64,000 bases of DNA from Bacteroidales bacterium UBA5433 (GCA_002427525.1 DIRP01000026.1:1-64000); one strand, 5' to 3'. Shown: positions 26,007 to 35,294, counted from the stretch's first letter. Notes: generated from the letters alone by a model not told the origin. Made by a program: numbers and translations.

Positions 26007-27047
26007 TTATTGTAAACATAAATTCAGGCGGTTGTATTGTTCAGGAGTCCATTCCCGTCTGAAAACGTATGCATTTCTTTGTTCTTCAAACCTTTCCGGT
26101 GCAGCACGCAACCGCCTGTCTTCATCCATTACAGGAAAACATGCTTTAAAAAGCAACCGGGAGGGCACATCACAGGCCGGCGGTAAATCAACTGTGTATT
26201 CCTTAAGATCTTCCCAGCTAAAATGACGGGCCAATGCCCGCACAACCGTTTGGGAAGCATTTCTTTTTCCCTCTACGGAGTATCCTGCAATATGAGGGGT
26301 GGCAATATGTGTCACATGCAGGGTATCTGTGCATATGTGAGGTTCTCCCTGCCATACGTCCAGAATAATACCTCCCAGATGGGAAGCAGCGCAACGCAAG
26401 GCATATTCGTTAACTACAGGTCCGCGTGATGTGTTGATAAAACAAGCCCCTTTTTTCATATTCCTGAAAAAATCCGTACCTGCCATGCCTTCAGTTGTTT
26501 TGTCAAGAGGCACATGCAGGGTTACCACATCGGCATGTTTCAGCAAAAAATCCAGGTCGCAAAACTTTTCCGGACCTTCCCGCTCTGCCCTGGGAGGATC
26601 GTGCAAAAGGGTTTTCATTCCCAATCCGTTTGCCAGTTTCTCCACCCGGCTTCCCACATTTCCAACTCCTATTATTCCAAGCGTTTTGCCACAGAGGTCG
26701 CTACTTCTGTCCCCTGCCAGGGCCGCCAGAGCAGTAAAAACATACTGCATAACAGCACCGGCGTTGCACCCGGGGGCATTTACCACTTCAATTTGTGACG
26801 CAGTGCAATACTCCATATTAATATGGTCTGTGCCAATAGTGGGAGACCCGATAAAAGAAACAGCACTCCCCCCCAGCAACCCTGCAGAACACCGGGTACG
26901 TGTTCTCACTAAAAGGGCATCGGCTTTACGCACACTTTCCGAGTTGATTCCTGTATACGGCAAACGTACTATACGGGCATGCTGTGAGGTGATGCCTTCC
27001 AGATAAGGAATTTGCTCATCAACAACAATATACGGTCTTTTATGCAT
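26007..27047 (-). CDS. pdxB: 4-phosphoerythronate dehydrogenase
   Basis: PdxB oxidises 4-phosphoerythronate in the DXP-independent route to pyridoxal phosphate. The 346-residue protein is a D-2-hydroxyacid dehydrogenase: NAD-binding GIIGVGNVGSRVE, then the catalytic Arg in INTSRGPVVNE, Glu in DVWQGEP and His in ATPHIAGYS. The N-terminal IVVDEQIPYLEG and a distinct C-terminal dimerisation tail separate it from other members of the superfamily. It starts 1 base after the DUF721 gene ends. Confidence 0.92.
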   Translation of the reverse strand: MHKRPYIVVDEQIPYLEGITSQHARIVRLPYTGINSESVRKADALLVRTRTRCSAGLLGGSAVSFIGSPTIGTDHINMEYCTASQIEVVNAPGCNAGAVMQYVFTALAALAGDRSSDLCGKTLGIIGVGNVGSRVEKLANGLGMKTLLHDPPRAEREGPEKFCDLDFLLKHADVVTLHVPLDKTTEGMAGTDFFRNMKKGACFINTSRGPVVNEYALRCAASHLGGIILDVWQGEPHICTDTLHVTHIATPHIAGYSVEGKRNASQTVVRALARHFSWEDLKEYTVDLPPACDVPSRLLFKACFPVMDEDRRLRAAPERFEEQRNAYVFRREWTPEQYNRLNLCLQ

Positions 27048-27048
27048 G

Positions 27049-27339
27049 CTATCGTACAGAAATTTCCTTTACCAGCTCCTTATTTAAAAGAGCATTCAAT
27101 TCATTTCTTAAAAAAGTTTTTTGTATATCCAGCTGGCAGCGTAGCACAGATGACGTAACACGGACAGCGTAGGTCCCGTTGCGAAAAGAACGTTGTACGC
27201 AGGCAGCAGCTGCCGCGGGACCTATAAGCTCATCCCAGGCTTTGTGGATCCGTAACGTTTCCAACCCTTCTGCCAGACCGGTTTCCTGAAGTGTTTCCTC
27301 AAGTATTTCGTTCAGCTGCCTCGTTTTCTGTCTTTTCAT
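27049..27339 (-). CDS. DUF721 (DciA-like) protein
   Basis: A 96-residue protein with the DUF721 core (WDELIGPAAAAAC, RNGTYAVRVTSSVLRCQL). Members are often encoded next to recF or dnaA, and in many bacteria the family includes DciA, which helps load the replicative helicase. Its first 41 bases overlap recF, so the two are translated together. A DciA-like role is suggested by the position, not proved. Confidence 0.82.
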   Translation of the reverse strand: MKRQKTRQLNEILEETLQETGLAEGLETLRIHKAWDELIGPAAAAACVQRSFRNGTYAVRVTSSVLRCQLDIQKTFLRNELNALLNKELVKEISVR

Positions 27340-28426
27340 GTGTAAAAACTCCTTCTTTTACCCTAAAAATTTTGCTTGGACCTCCCAGTGCCCGGATAAT
27401 TTCTTCTACGCGTACTTTGTTGCTGTCAGTAATAAAAATTTGCCCAAACCCGTCTTCCACTACCAGGTGCAACAGGCGGGATACCCTTTGCGCATCCAGT
27501 TTGTCAAAAACATCATCCAGCAACATAATAGGAGCCATACCTTTCATTTGCTTGATCAATGCGAATTGTGCCAACTTAAGGGCCAGCAGAAAAGTCTTTT
27601 GCTGACCTTGCGAACCACATACTTTCAAGGAATGGGAATCCAATGAGAAGTGAATATCGTCACGCTGAATCCCGCTACTCGTAAACTGAAGTACTTTATC
27701 TCTTTCCAGGTATTTTTCCAGAAGTGCTTTCATAGGAGCACGGTTCAGGTCTGAGTCGTAACTAAGATCCACGTGTTCCTTGTCAGAAGCCAACAAACTG
27801 TAATACCTGGTAACATGCGGTCTTAACAGATGGCAGAGTTCACTGCGCCAGGCATGTATCCTGTCCGCACGGGAAGAAAGCGTTGCATCCAGAACTTGAA
27901 GTACATCTTCCGGAACCCTTTCTGATTTCAGCAATTTATTCCGCTGATGGAGGATTTTTTTATACTCCAGCACAGTTTGTAAATAATCCGGCTCTGTCTG
28001 CGAAAGCAGAAAATTCATGTACTTACGCCTTTCTTCTCCCGACCCGTAAACAAGCGAAATATCCTGTGGAGAAACCATAACGACAGGCAACAAGCCCACA
28101 TGCAAGGAAAGCTTCTCATAACGCTTTCCATTTCTCTGAAAAATTTTGTCCCCCTGAAGCGGCACAGAGCAGGAAATTTTTTCAGTTATTCCCTTTTCCA
28201 TGGCATATTCACCAAAAAGTGTAAACTCATGGCTTTCATGCCGGATTACACTCCTGTCCGGGATGGATAACGCGCTTTTACAAACACTCAGGTAATAGAT
28301 AGCATCCAGCAGGTTGGTCTTTCCTTCCCCGTTGTCACCATACAAAACGTTAATTCCCGGGGAGAATTCCAGCCCGGCCTGATCAATGTTTTTAAAATGA
28401 GAGATCAACAACCGCGATAAATGCAT
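27299..28426 (-). CDS. recF: DNA recombination/repair protein RecF
   Basis: RecF is an SMC-like ATPase that with RecO and RecR loads RecA at gaps in DNA. The 375-residue protein has Walker A in LYGDNGEGKTNLLDA (about 31-40), the ABC-type signature in VCGSQGQQKTFLLALKLA and Walker B in IMLLDDVFDKLD. It starts MHLSRLLISHFKN as expected. It is the first gene of a four-gene operon and is not next to dnaN or gyrB, unlike in many bacteria. Confidence 0.96.
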   Translation of the reverse strand: MHLSRLLISHFKNIDQAGLEFSPGINVLYGDNGEGKTNLLDAIYYLSVCKSALSIPDRSVIRHESHEFTLFGEYAMEKGITEKISCSVPLQGDKIFQRNGKRYEKLSLHVGLLPVVMVSPQDISLVYGSGEERRKYMNFLLSQTEPDYLQTVLEYKKILHQRNKLLKSERVPEDVLQVLDATLSSRADRIHAWRSELCHLLRPHVTRYYSLLASDKEHVDLSYDSDLNRAPMKALLEKYLERDKVLQFTSSGIQRDDIHFSLDSHSLKVCGSQGQQKTFLLALKLAQFALIKQMKGMAPIMLLDDVFDKLDAQRVSRLLHLVVEDGFGQIFITDSNKVRVEEIIRALGGPSKIFRVKEGVFTHEKTENEAAERNT

Positions 28427-28448
28427 ACAGATTCCTTCTTCAAGTGTG

Positions 28449-28456
28449 CAAAAGTA
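28449..28456 (-). promoter_or_regulatory. -7 element of the recF operon
   Basis: Minus-strand TACTTTTG fits TAnnTTTG, 22 bases before the recF start codon. The TTTG box is not at the expected spacing. Confidence 0.42.
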
Positions 28457-28468
28457 GCAAATTTTACG

Positions 28469-28476
28469 TATATTTG
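28469..28476 (+). promoter_or_regulatory. -7 element of the TPR-yebC operon
   Basis: TATATTTG fits TAnnTTTG; a near-match TGTG lies 20 bases upstream. It is 20 bases before the start codon at 28497. Confidence 0.5.
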
Positions 28477-28496
28477 CCGCCTCAAATCAAAGACCT

Positions 28497-29192
28497 ATGT
28501 CAAAAAATAAAAGTAGCTCTAAGCATAAGCAAAAAAAGGAAGAAACGGCTACTGTAGCCGAAGCCATCAGCAAATCAGAAGAATTTCTGAATAAGTATAA
28601 AAAACACATTATATTCACGGTCATTGGCATCATCGTGTTGCTGGGACTGTTCTTTGGTTACACAAAGCTGATCCGGGACCCCAGACGTGAAGAAGCGCTG
28701 TCCCAAATGTTTCCGGCAGAACAGTACTTCCGTGCAGATTCTTTTAATCTGGCGCTAAACGGAGACGGGAACATCCTGGGTTTTAAAGACATCATAAAAG
28801 ATTACAAAAATGCGGCCGGTCCCGTTGTGTATTTTTATGCAGGTGTATGTGAACTACAGTTGGAAAATTACCAGGAGGCCATTGAATACCTGAAAAAATA
28901 CAAAGCAGCAGATGAAATCATCCAGGCACGCGCCTACTGCAATATCGGAGATGCGTATGTAGGACTGAACGACCTGGACAACGGCTTGTCCTGGTACATG
29001 AAAGCAGCCACCTACAAAGACAATGCCTATGCTGCAGGCTATTACAAAAAAGCAGCCATCTTAATGGAAGAGAAGGGCGATTATACCGGAGCCCTTGATT
29101 TGTACAATACCATTAAGATAAAATATCCCTATACAATTGAGGGAATGGATATTGACAAATACATATCGCGTCTTGAAGTTTTGATGCAATAA
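28497..29192 (+). CDS. membrane-anchored TPR protein
   Basis: A 231-residue protein with a Lys-rich cytoplasmic N-terminus (about 1-37), a single membrane helix (about 38-57, IIFTVIGIIVLLGLFFG) and an outer part of three to four TPR-like helical repeats (YFYAGVCELQLENYQEAIEYL, YCNIGDAYVGLNDLDNGLSWY, KAAILMEEKGDYTGALDLY). The layout is that of YfgM-like proteins that assist SecYEG, although that is an analogy only. It is followed after 12 bases by yebC. Confidence 0.78.
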   Translation: MSKNKSSSKHKQKKEETATVAEAISKSEEFLNKYKKHIIFTVIGIIVLLGLFFGYTKLIRDPRREEALSQMFPAEQYFRADSFNLALNGDGNILGFKDIIKDYKNAAGPVVYFYAGVCELQLENYQEAIEYLKKYKAADEIIQARAYCNIGDAYVGLNDLDNGLSWYMKAATYKDNAYAAGYYKKAAILMEEKGDYTGALDLYNTIKIKYPYTIEGMDIDKYISRLEVLMQ

Positions 29193-29204
29193 ACCAGTTT
29201 TACC

Positions 29205-29927
29205 ATGGGAAGGGCTTTTGAATACAGGAAGGCCAGAAAATTAAAACGCTGGGGCAATATGTCACGTACATTTACCCGGCTGGGCAAAGAATTGACCATT
29301 GCAGCCAAAGCAGGTGGAACAGATCCGGAAAACAACCCGCGTCTGCGTGCCATCATTCAATCGGCTCGCTCGGAAAACATGCCCAAGGATAACATTGAAA
29401 GGGCCATTCGCAGGGCAGAAGAAAAAGACAAAGGAGATTACCGGGAAGTTGTTTATGAGGGGTACGGTCCGCATGGCATTGCCATCCTCATTGAAACGGC
29501 CACGGACAATACAACGCGTACCGTAGCCAACATACGCTCCTATTTCAACAAAAGCGGGGGAAGCCTGGGAACCTCCGGCAGTGTGGATTTTATGTTTGAC
29601 CACAAATGCATTTTCCGCATTAAAGAAATACCCGGAATGGATTTGGAAGAACTGGAACTGGAGTTGATAGATTACGGCGGAGAAGAAGTGTTCCAGGACG
29701 AAGACCAGGAAGGTGTGCTTGTGATTTACGGAGCTTTTGAATCGTACGGCAGCCTTCAAAAATTTATTGAAGAAAGAAACCTGGAACTTGTCAGCGGTGG
29801 TTTTGACCGCATTGTGAACGGCGAACTCAAAGAGCTACTACTTCACGAAAAAGAAGAAGTTGAAAAATTACTGGAGCGGATAGAAGAAGACGATGACGTA
29901 CAAAACGTTTTTACCAACCTGGCCTAA
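29205..29927 (+). CDS. YebC/PmpR-family protein
   Basis: A 240-residue member of the YebC/PmpR/TACO1 family. It starts MGRAFEYRKARKLKRWGNM, a variant of the usual MAGHSKW start, and contains ARSENMPKDNIERAI and YEGYGPHGIAILIE, the family signatures. Members are described as transcription regulators and, more recently, as factors that help ribosomes through proline-rich stretches. Convergent with the LTA-synthase-like gene (8-base gap). Confidence 0.92.
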   Translation: MGRAFEYRKARKLKRWGNMSRTFTRLGKELTIAAKAGGTDPENNPRLRAIIQSARSENMPKDNIERAIRRAEEKDKGDYREVVYEGYGPHGIAILIETATDNTTRTVANIRSYFNKSGGSLGTSGSVDFMFDHKCIFRIKEIPGMDLEELELELIDYGGEEVFQDEDQEGVLVIYGAFESYGSLQKFIEERNLELVSGGFDRIVNGELKELLLHEKEEVEKLLERIEEDDDVQNVFTNLA

Positions 29928-29935
29928 ACAATAAT

Positions 29936-31801
29936 CTAGTCCGTTACCGTCAACCGGTCATCCAGAAGCCTGTTGTTGTACTGCTGCCTGAAAGCCTTAA
30001 GAAAGAGTTCGTTACCGGGCTCTTTTTCTTTTTCCTGCCTCATTACACTGAATTCAGCCGGATGGTTCACCACAAAAGGGATGGTGAGTGAATCCCTTAT
30101 ATTCCTTCCAAAAGCAAAATAACTGTACGGATATTCCAGCCACTCCAGTACCGTTGGCATGATATCAATCTGTTGGGTGTAGTGCTCGTATTTCAGGCCT
30201 TCCGGAATCAGCTCTCCCGATGGATCAAAGTACATCAGAAAAATGGCCATACTTTCAACGGCCGTCTGGTAATGTGGGTTTGTACGGGAAAACGTTCCGT
30301 GATCTGCAACAAATACAAACAACGTACGTTCATACCAACTGCTTTTGGCTGCACGTGTAAAAAACTGTTGCAACGCATAATCTGTATAGCCAATACAACG
30401 GTGTACCGGATCTGTTCCCGGCGGAAATGTGTCCTCGTATTCTTTGGGTAAAACAAAGGGGTGGTGAGAAGAAAGTGTAAATACGGCTGCCACAAACGGC
30501 TCAGGAAAAGTATCCAGGGTACGGGCCGAGAATTGCAAAAAAGGTTCGTCCCATATACCCCAGTAACCGTCGTACAAAGATTTATCTCCAAATTCCTGCA
30601 TTCCGTAATACGTATCAAACCCAAATTGACGTGACATCCCGTCCAGCCCCAGAGAGCCGTTGGGGGCTCCATGGAAAAAAGCTGTATAATAGCCCGTCTT
30701 TTTTAGCGCATTCCCCAAACCTTCCACCCTGTTAAGAGCATACGGAGTTAAAGCAAAAGGTTGTTCCAGAGAAGGAATACTTCCCAAAATCGAGGGAAGG
30801 GCATCCACCGATTTTCTACCGTTTGCATACGCCCGCGTACAAGCCAGGGAATGTGCCGCAAGAGAGTCAAGAAAAGGCGTATAAGAAGGAGCCGTGCCGT
30901 TATTCAGGGCCCCGGAGTATTCTCGGGAAAAACTCTCCAGAATAAAGACCACCACATTCCTGAATTTCTGTTCTTCTTTTGCAACCGGATGTGTTTCCTT
31001 CGTATGAACCGGACTGTAAATACGTTCCATCTCTTCCCTTGTACTAAAAAAGCCGAGTCTTTCTACAGAAGGTTTTCCCAAAGTACGCACAATACAGAAC
31101 GGAGTATTTAAAACCACTCCGGCGTGGAGCGGGTCTTTCACATACGCTGCCGCATTGCCCAACGTGATGGGACGGGTTGTTCTGTCTGTCCCTCCACGTA
31201 TGGCAACGACGGCCAGCCCCGCAGTCAGCATCAGCGTCCCCGTACGGACAAAGAAAAATCGCGCCGTAAAGACGGGACGTGACGGATACCTGGTACGTCC
31301 GTAGCAGACCCAAAGCAGGAACACCAATACCACCCACAACAAAAAAACAACCAGGTAATCTGCCAGGCCATGAGCTACAAGAGGCCCCAGGCTTGTTTCA
31401 TTTGCAAATTCACGAAAAAATGTAAAATCCGTCCTTCTGAGCGTTGTACGGAAAAAAACAAAATCAAAGAACTGAACAAAAAATCCCACACCGTTTGTTA
31501 CAAGAAAGACAGCCTTTAAAAAAAGTTGCCAGCCTTTTGAAAAAACGAAAGGAAACGGCAAAAGAGCAAGCAACATGTACAACCCGTTCAAGTAAAACAA
31601 AGCCGCCAGATCAAAGCGTAAACCTCCGCGCAGCAGGTCAGGCCAATCTGCAAGTTCCAAACTTGCAAACAAATACCTGTTAAACAGATAAAATCCGATA
31701 CGTGTAAACAAAAACAAAACAAGAACAAGAACAAGACGTCTTGCTATGGTAAGCAGGTAGTTAGATGCGGTATGGTTTTTGATTGTTTTTTCTTTTTTCA
31801 T
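29936..31801 (-). CDS. LTA synthase-family sulfatase-like membrane protein
   Basis: A 621-residue protein with five membrane helices in residues 17-200 and a large extracytoplasmic alkaline phosphatase/sulfatase-fold domain. The metal site is visible: Glu289 in VVVFILESFS, the catalytic Thr308 in APSYTPFLDS and Asp500-His501 in FVADHGTF. The fold is that of lipoteichoic acid synthases and of the phosphoglycerol or phosphoethanolamine transferases of Gram-negative bacteria. Gram-negative Bacteroidetes have no LTA, so a transferase acting on an envelope lipid or glycan is more likely; the substrate is unknown. It is a single gene, divergent from the epimerase gene. Confidence 0.88.
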   Translation of the reverse strand: MKKEKTIKNHTASNYLLTIARRLVLVLVLFLFTRIGFYLFNRYLFASLELADWPDLLRGGLRFDLAALFYLNGLYMLLALLPFPFVFSKGWQLFLKAVFLVTNGVGFFVQFFDFVFFRTTLRRTDFTFFREFANETSLGPLVAHGLADYLVVFLLWVVLVFLLWVCYGRTRYPSRPVFTARFFFVRTGTLMLTAGLAVVAIRGGTDRTTRPITLGNAAAYVKDPLHAGVVLNTPFCIVRTLGKPSVERLGFFSTREEMERIYSPVHTKETHPVAKEEQKFRNVVVFILESFSREYSGALNNGTAPSYTPFLDSLAAHSLACTRAYANGRKSVDALPSILGSIPSLEQPFALTPYALNRVEGLGNALKKTGYYTAFFHGAPNGSLGLDGMSRQFGFDTYYGMQEFGDKSLYDGYWGIWDEPFLQFSARTLDTFPEPFVAAVFTLSSHHPFVLPKEYEDTFPPGTDPVHRCIGYTDYALQQFFTRAAKSSWYERTLFVFVADHGTFSRTNPHYQTAVESMAIFLMYFDPSGELIPEGLKYEHYTQQIDIMPTVLEWLEYPYSYFAFGRNIRDSLTIPFVVNHPAEFSVMRQEKEKEPGNELFLKAFRQQYNNRLLDDRLTVTD

Positions 31802-31813
31802 AGGTATTTACCA

Positions 31814-31821
31814 CAAATGTA
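31814..31821 (-). promoter_or_regulatory. -7 element of the LTA-synthase-like gene
   Basis: Minus-strand TACATTTG fits TAnnTTTG and lies 12 bases before the start codon at 31801. No clear upstream box. Confidence 0.42.
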
Positions 31822-31861
31822 AAGAATCTATGATATACTTAGACTTTTCAGATAAATTTCA

Positions 31862-31869
31862 TACTTTTG
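31862..31869 (+). promoter_or_regulatory. -7 element of the methylmalonyl-CoA decarboxylase/V-ATPase block
   Basis: TACTTTTG fits TAnnTTTG and lies 44 bases before the epimerase ATG at 31914. It is the only good promoter I see before the 13-gene block that ends at 45066, and shows the upstream in-frame start at 31779 is unlikely. Confidence 0.5.
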
Positions 31870-31913
31870 CAGGATTAAACTTAAAATTCCATACTTTTTT
31901 TAAAATACAATCC

Positions 31914-32321
31914 ATGATTAAGCATATTGAGCATATTGGCATTGCCGTTAAATCCCTTGAAGCGGCCATTGCGTTTTATGAATCCAAGCTTGGCCTGACA
32001 TGTTATGCCATTGAAGAAGTACCCGACCAAAAAGTTAAAACAGCTTTTTTTCAGGTGGGACAAACAAAAATAGAATTATTGGAAAGCACGGACCCTGAAG
32101 GACCCATTGGAAAATTTCTGGAAAAAAGAGGCGAAGGGGTACACCATATAGCTTTCGCCACAGAAGGCTTATCAGAAAAACTGGAAGACCTGGATGGGAA
32201 AGGAGTCCGTCTTATTGATAAAACACCACGCAAAGGAGCAGAAGGGTTGCAGATAGCTTTTCTGCACCCAAAAGATACCCTGGGGGTATTGACCGAATTG
32301 TGTGAAAACCCGGAGAAATAA
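31914..32321 (+). CDS. mce: methylmalonyl-CoA epimerase
   Basis: A 135-residue glyoxalase-fold enzyme that interconverts the R and S forms of methylmalonyl-CoA. The start at 31914 gives MIKHIEHIGIAV; metal ligands are the His in IEHIGIAV, the His pair in GVHHIAF and the Glu in VLTELCE. Open codons upstream to 31779 run through the promoter. It is 35 bases before the carboxyltransferase gene and supplies the S-isomer that the decarboxylase needs. Confidence 0.95.
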   Translation: MIKHIEHIGIAVKSLEAAIAFYESKLGLTCYAIEEVPDQKVKTAFFQVGQTKIELLESTDPEGPIGKFLEKRGEGVHHIAFATEGLSEKLEDLDGKGVRLIDKTPRKGAEGLQIAFLHPKDTLGVLTELCENPEK

Positions 32322-32356
32322 ACAATATTCAATAAATTAATGATACTATAATTAAA

Positions 32357-33910
32357 ATGAGCAAGCAGTTGGAACAGGTCAGGGAGTTGATTCAACTCCG
32401 CGAAAAAGCCCGCCTTGGAGGGGGTCAAAAACGTATTGATGCACAACATGCAAAAGGAAAATGTACGGCTCGTGAACGAATAACCATGCTTTTGGATGAG
32501 GGAAGTTTTGAGGAGTTTGATATGTTCGTTACACACAGAAGTACCAATTTTGGCATGCAGGAAAATGTTATCCTTGGTGACGGTGTAGTCACAGGATACG
32601 GAACCATTGAAGGTCGGCTTGTTTATGTTTTCGCACAGGACTTTACCGTGTTTGGAGGTTCCCTCTCTGAAACCATGGCCATGAAAATCACTAAGATTAT
32701 GGAACAAGCCATGAAAGTTGGAGCTCCCCTCATAGGGATCAACGACTCGGGTGGTGCACGTATCCAGGAAGGAGTTAATGCACTGGCCGGCTACGGAGAC
32801 ATCTTTCAAAACAACATCCTGGCATCGGGTGTAATCCCGCAAATTTCTGCACTATTTGGCCCTTGTGCCGGAGGTGCTGTGTATTCCCCTGCCCTCACAG
32901 ACTTTACCATTATGATGAAAGGGTCAAGTTACATGTTTCTTACAGGCCCAAAAGTAGTTAAAACGGTAACCGGCGAAGATGTTACCCAGGAAGAACTGGG
33001 TGGTGCCTTGGTACATGCCAGCAAAAGCGGTGTAGCACACTTCACAGTAGAAACAGAAGAAGACGGTATTGAGCTGATGCGTGATTTGCTTAGCTACCTG
33101 CCGCAAAACAATATGGAAGAACCTCCCCACCTGGAGTGTTCAGACCCCATTGACCGCCTGGAAGATTCGCTTAACGAAATTATTCCGGACAGTCCCAACA
33201 AGCCTTACAATATGTACGATATCATCCACAACATTGTGGATCAGGGCAAGTTTCTGGAAGTTCATAGAGAATATGCCACCAACATCATCACAGGCTTTGC
33301 CAGATTCAATGGCTCATCTGTAGGTATTGTTGCCAACCAGCCGCGTGTTCTTGCCGGAGTACTTGATATCAATGCTTCACGGAAAGCTGCACGTTTTGTA
33401 CGGTTCTGCGATGCCTTCAATATTCCGCTGGTTACGCTGGTTGACGTTCCGGGATTTTTGCCGGGAACGCAACAGGAATACGGAGGTGTCATTCTTCACG
33501 GAGCCAAATTGCTGTATGCCTACGGAGAGGCCACAGTACCCAAAATCACAGTCATACTAAGGAAGGCATACGGAGGAGCCTACATTGTCATGGGGTCCAA
33601 ACACCTTGGCGGTGACCTGAATTATGCCTGGCCTTCTGCAGAGATTGCCGTTATGGGACCTTCCGGTGCCATTGAAGTATTGTATGGAAAAGAAATGGCA
33701 GAAACAGAAGATCCCGCTCTTTTTGTAGCAGAAAAAGAAAAAGAATACCGGGATAATTTTGCCAATCCTTACAATGCCGCCCGGTACGGGTATATTGACG
33801 ACGTAATAGAACCCAGGAATACGCGTTTCAGGATTATACGGGCCTTGCAGTTGCTCTCCAACAAAAAACAAAGTCTGCCTCCCAAGAAGCACGATAACCT
33901 TCCTTTATAA
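32357..33910 (+). CDS. mmdA: methylmalonyl-CoA decarboxylase/carboxylase alpha subunit (carboxyltransferase)
   Basis: A 517-residue acyl-CoA carboxyltransferase with two crotonase-like halves. It moves the carboxyl group of (S)-methylmalonyl-CoA to biotin. Seen: NDSGGARIQEGVNALAGYGD (CoA site), FGPCAGGAVYSPALTDF (oxyanion loop in the first half) and the second-half KAYGGAYIVMGSKHLGGD. Very similar proteins are propionyl-CoA carboxylase beta subunits; the OadG, biotin carrier and OadB genes that follow favour the sodium-pumping decarboxylase. Cytosolic, docked to the membrane by the beta/gamma subunits. Confidence 0.95.
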   Translation: MSKQLEQVRELIQLREKARLGGGQKRIDAQHAKGKCTARERITMLLDEGSFEEFDMFVTHRSTNFGMQENVILGDGVVTGYGTIEGRLVYVFAQDFTVFGGSLSETMAMKITKIMEQAMKVGAPLIGINDSGGARIQEGVNALAGYGDIFQNNILASGVIPQISALFGPCAGGAVYSPALTDFTIMMKGSSYMFLTGPKVVKTVTGEDVTQEELGGALVHASKSGVAHFTVETEEDGIELMRDLLSYLPQNNMEEPPHLECSDPIDRLEDSLNEIIPDSPNKPYNMYDIIHNIVDQGKFLEVHREYATNIITGFARFNGSSVGIVANQPRVLAGVLDINASRKAARFVRFCDAFNIPLVTLVDVPGFLPGTQQEYGGVILHGAKLLYAYGEATVPKITVILRKAYGGAYIVMGSKHLGGDLNYAWPSAEIAVMGPSGAIEVLYGKEMAETEDPALFVAEKEKEYRDNFANPYNAARYGYIDDVIEPRNTRFRIIRALQLLSNKKQSLPPKKHDNLPL

Positions 33911-33922
33911 CCCCACATTACA

Positions 33923-34837
33923 ATGAAACATTTTTATAAATGCTTACTTACCGTATGGGTGTTGCTCTTAGCCGTCGGGCTCTATGGCCAAAATCCAAAC
34001 GAGTTAAGACTGAATGAGCTTTTGATTATCAATACGGAAGATTTTCAGGATGATTTTGGTGTACACAGTGCTTGGTTTGAAATTTTCAATACCGGTTACG
34101 GAACGGTGGATATCGGAGGTTGCTACTTGAGTAACGATCCCGACGACCTGAAAAAATACACCATCCCGCGCGGCGACATATTGACAAAAATAAGACCCAG
34201 GCAGCATATTTTGTTCTGGGCCGACAACATGCCTCACAGAGGATCTTTTCATGTCAACTTTACCCTGGAAGAATCGGAAGTGCTTATTTTAACAAGCGGA
34301 GACGGAACAACCATCATCGATCAGGTCACCTTGCCTAAAGGCATGGAACCCAACCAGTCTTACGGAAGAACGGTGGATGGAGAAGGTACGTATGGATTGG
34401 ATGCCGATAACTCAGGATGGGAAATATTGCCCAAAACTTCGCCCAGTACCAACAACTTCTCCTTAGACGGAAAATCGCGTAGCGAGTTGATGAAAGAGAG
34501 AGATCCATACGGGTGGATTATGACCCTTTTAGCTATGTCCGTAGTATTTTTGGCACTCGTCCTTTTAACATTTGTATTTAAAGGAACAGGAAAAATAGCC
34601 TTAAACTTGACACAGAGGAAAGCAGATGCCTATGGCAAAACAAAAAAAGTTTCCATGGCAGAAACTTCAGGAGAAGTGTTCGCAGCCATTGCCACGGCAC
34701 TGCATATGTATGCTCGTGAAAACGAAGTACACGATATTGAAACAACCATCTTGACCATTGAGCAAGTCAGGAGAAATTATTCTCCGTGGAGTTCCAAGGG
34801 TCAATCCATGAGGAAAACTCCCTCTGCAAGAAAATAA
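33923..34837 (+). CDS. OadG-like gamma/delta subunit fused to an N-terminal lamin-tail domain
   Basis: A 304-residue fusion. Residues 1-22 are a signal peptide or first helix; about 25-180 resemble a lamin-tail (LTD) beta-sandwich (LRLNELLIIN, HSAWFEIFN, GCYLSND); about 198-219 is a membrane helix (IMTLLAMSVVFLALVLLTF); the cytosolic 220-304 end has the length and charge of OadG-type small subunits (AAIATALHMY ... VHDIETTILTIEQ). OadG-like proteins hold the carboxyltransferase and the membrane beta subunit together. The LTD would lie in the periplasm. Position between mmdA and the biotin carrier gene supports the role; the LTD purpose is unknown. Confidence 0.8.
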   Translation: MKHFYKCLLTVWVLLLAVGLYGQNPNELRLNELLIINTEDFQDDFGVHSAWFEIFNTGYGTVDIGGCYLSNDPDDLKKYTIPRGDILTKIRPRQHILFWADNMPHRGSFHVNFTLEESEVLILTSGDGTTIIDQVTLPKGMEPNQSYGRTVDGEGTYGLDADNSGWEILPKTSPSTNNFSLDGKSRSELMKERDPYGWIMTLLAMSVVFLALVLLTFVFKGTGKIALNLTQRKADAYGKTKKVSMAETSGEVFAAIATALHMYARENEVHDIETTILTIEQVRRNYSPWSSKGQSMRKTPSARK

Positions 34838-34862
34838 TAAAACCGATAACACATCTACAATC

Positions 34863-35294
34863 ATGAAAGAATATAAATTGATCATTAACGGGAACAATTA
34901 CAACGTTGTCATTAATGAACTGGAAGATACCCTGGCAGAAGTGGAGGTTAACGGAACTCCTTACCAGGTGACGATTGACAAGCCTATCAAAAAGACTCCT
35001 GTATCCACCGTTTCCCGCTCACCGCGTGTATCTGCTCCAAGACCTCAAGCTGTCGCTGCCGCTCCTTCCACAGGCGGAGCTACACATACCATCCATTCAC
35101 CGCTACCGGGCGTAATTCTGGAAGTAACGGTAAAAGAAGGTGATACTATTAAATCGGGACAAAAACTGGTTGTACTGGAAGCCATGAAAATGGAAAACAA
35201 TATTGAAGCCGACAGAGACGGAGTTGTAACTTCTATCAAAGTAAGCAAAGGAGACTCTGTACTGGAAGGTGCACCCTTGATAATTTTGAATTAA
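34863..35294 (+). CDS. mmdC: biotin carboxyl carrier subunit of the decarboxylase
   Basis: A 143-residue biotinyl protein. The C-terminal biotinyl domain (about 74-143) holds the biotin lysine, Lys109, in LEAMKMENN. It is joined to a small N-terminal domain by a Pro/Ala/Ser linker (about 50-72) that lets the biotin arm swing between the carboxyltransferase and the beta subunit. It is followed by the beta-subunit gene after 1 base. Confidence 0.95.
   Translation: MKEYKLIINGNNYNVVINELEDTLAEVEVNGTPYQVTIDKPIKKTPVSTVSRSPRVSAPRPQAVAAAPSTGGATHTIHSPLPGVILEVTVKEGDTIKSGQKLVVLEAMKMENNIEADRDGVVTSIKVSKGDSVLEGAPLIILN

Noticed and set aside
29936..31801. Annotating the sulfatase-fold protein as a true lipoteichoic acid synthase
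   Set aside because: The organism appears Gram-negative and would not make LTA; only the fold is supported.
32051..32842. 263-codon open frame antisense to mce and mmdA
   Set aside because: It spans two real genes and their gap on the opposite strand and has no recognisable features.
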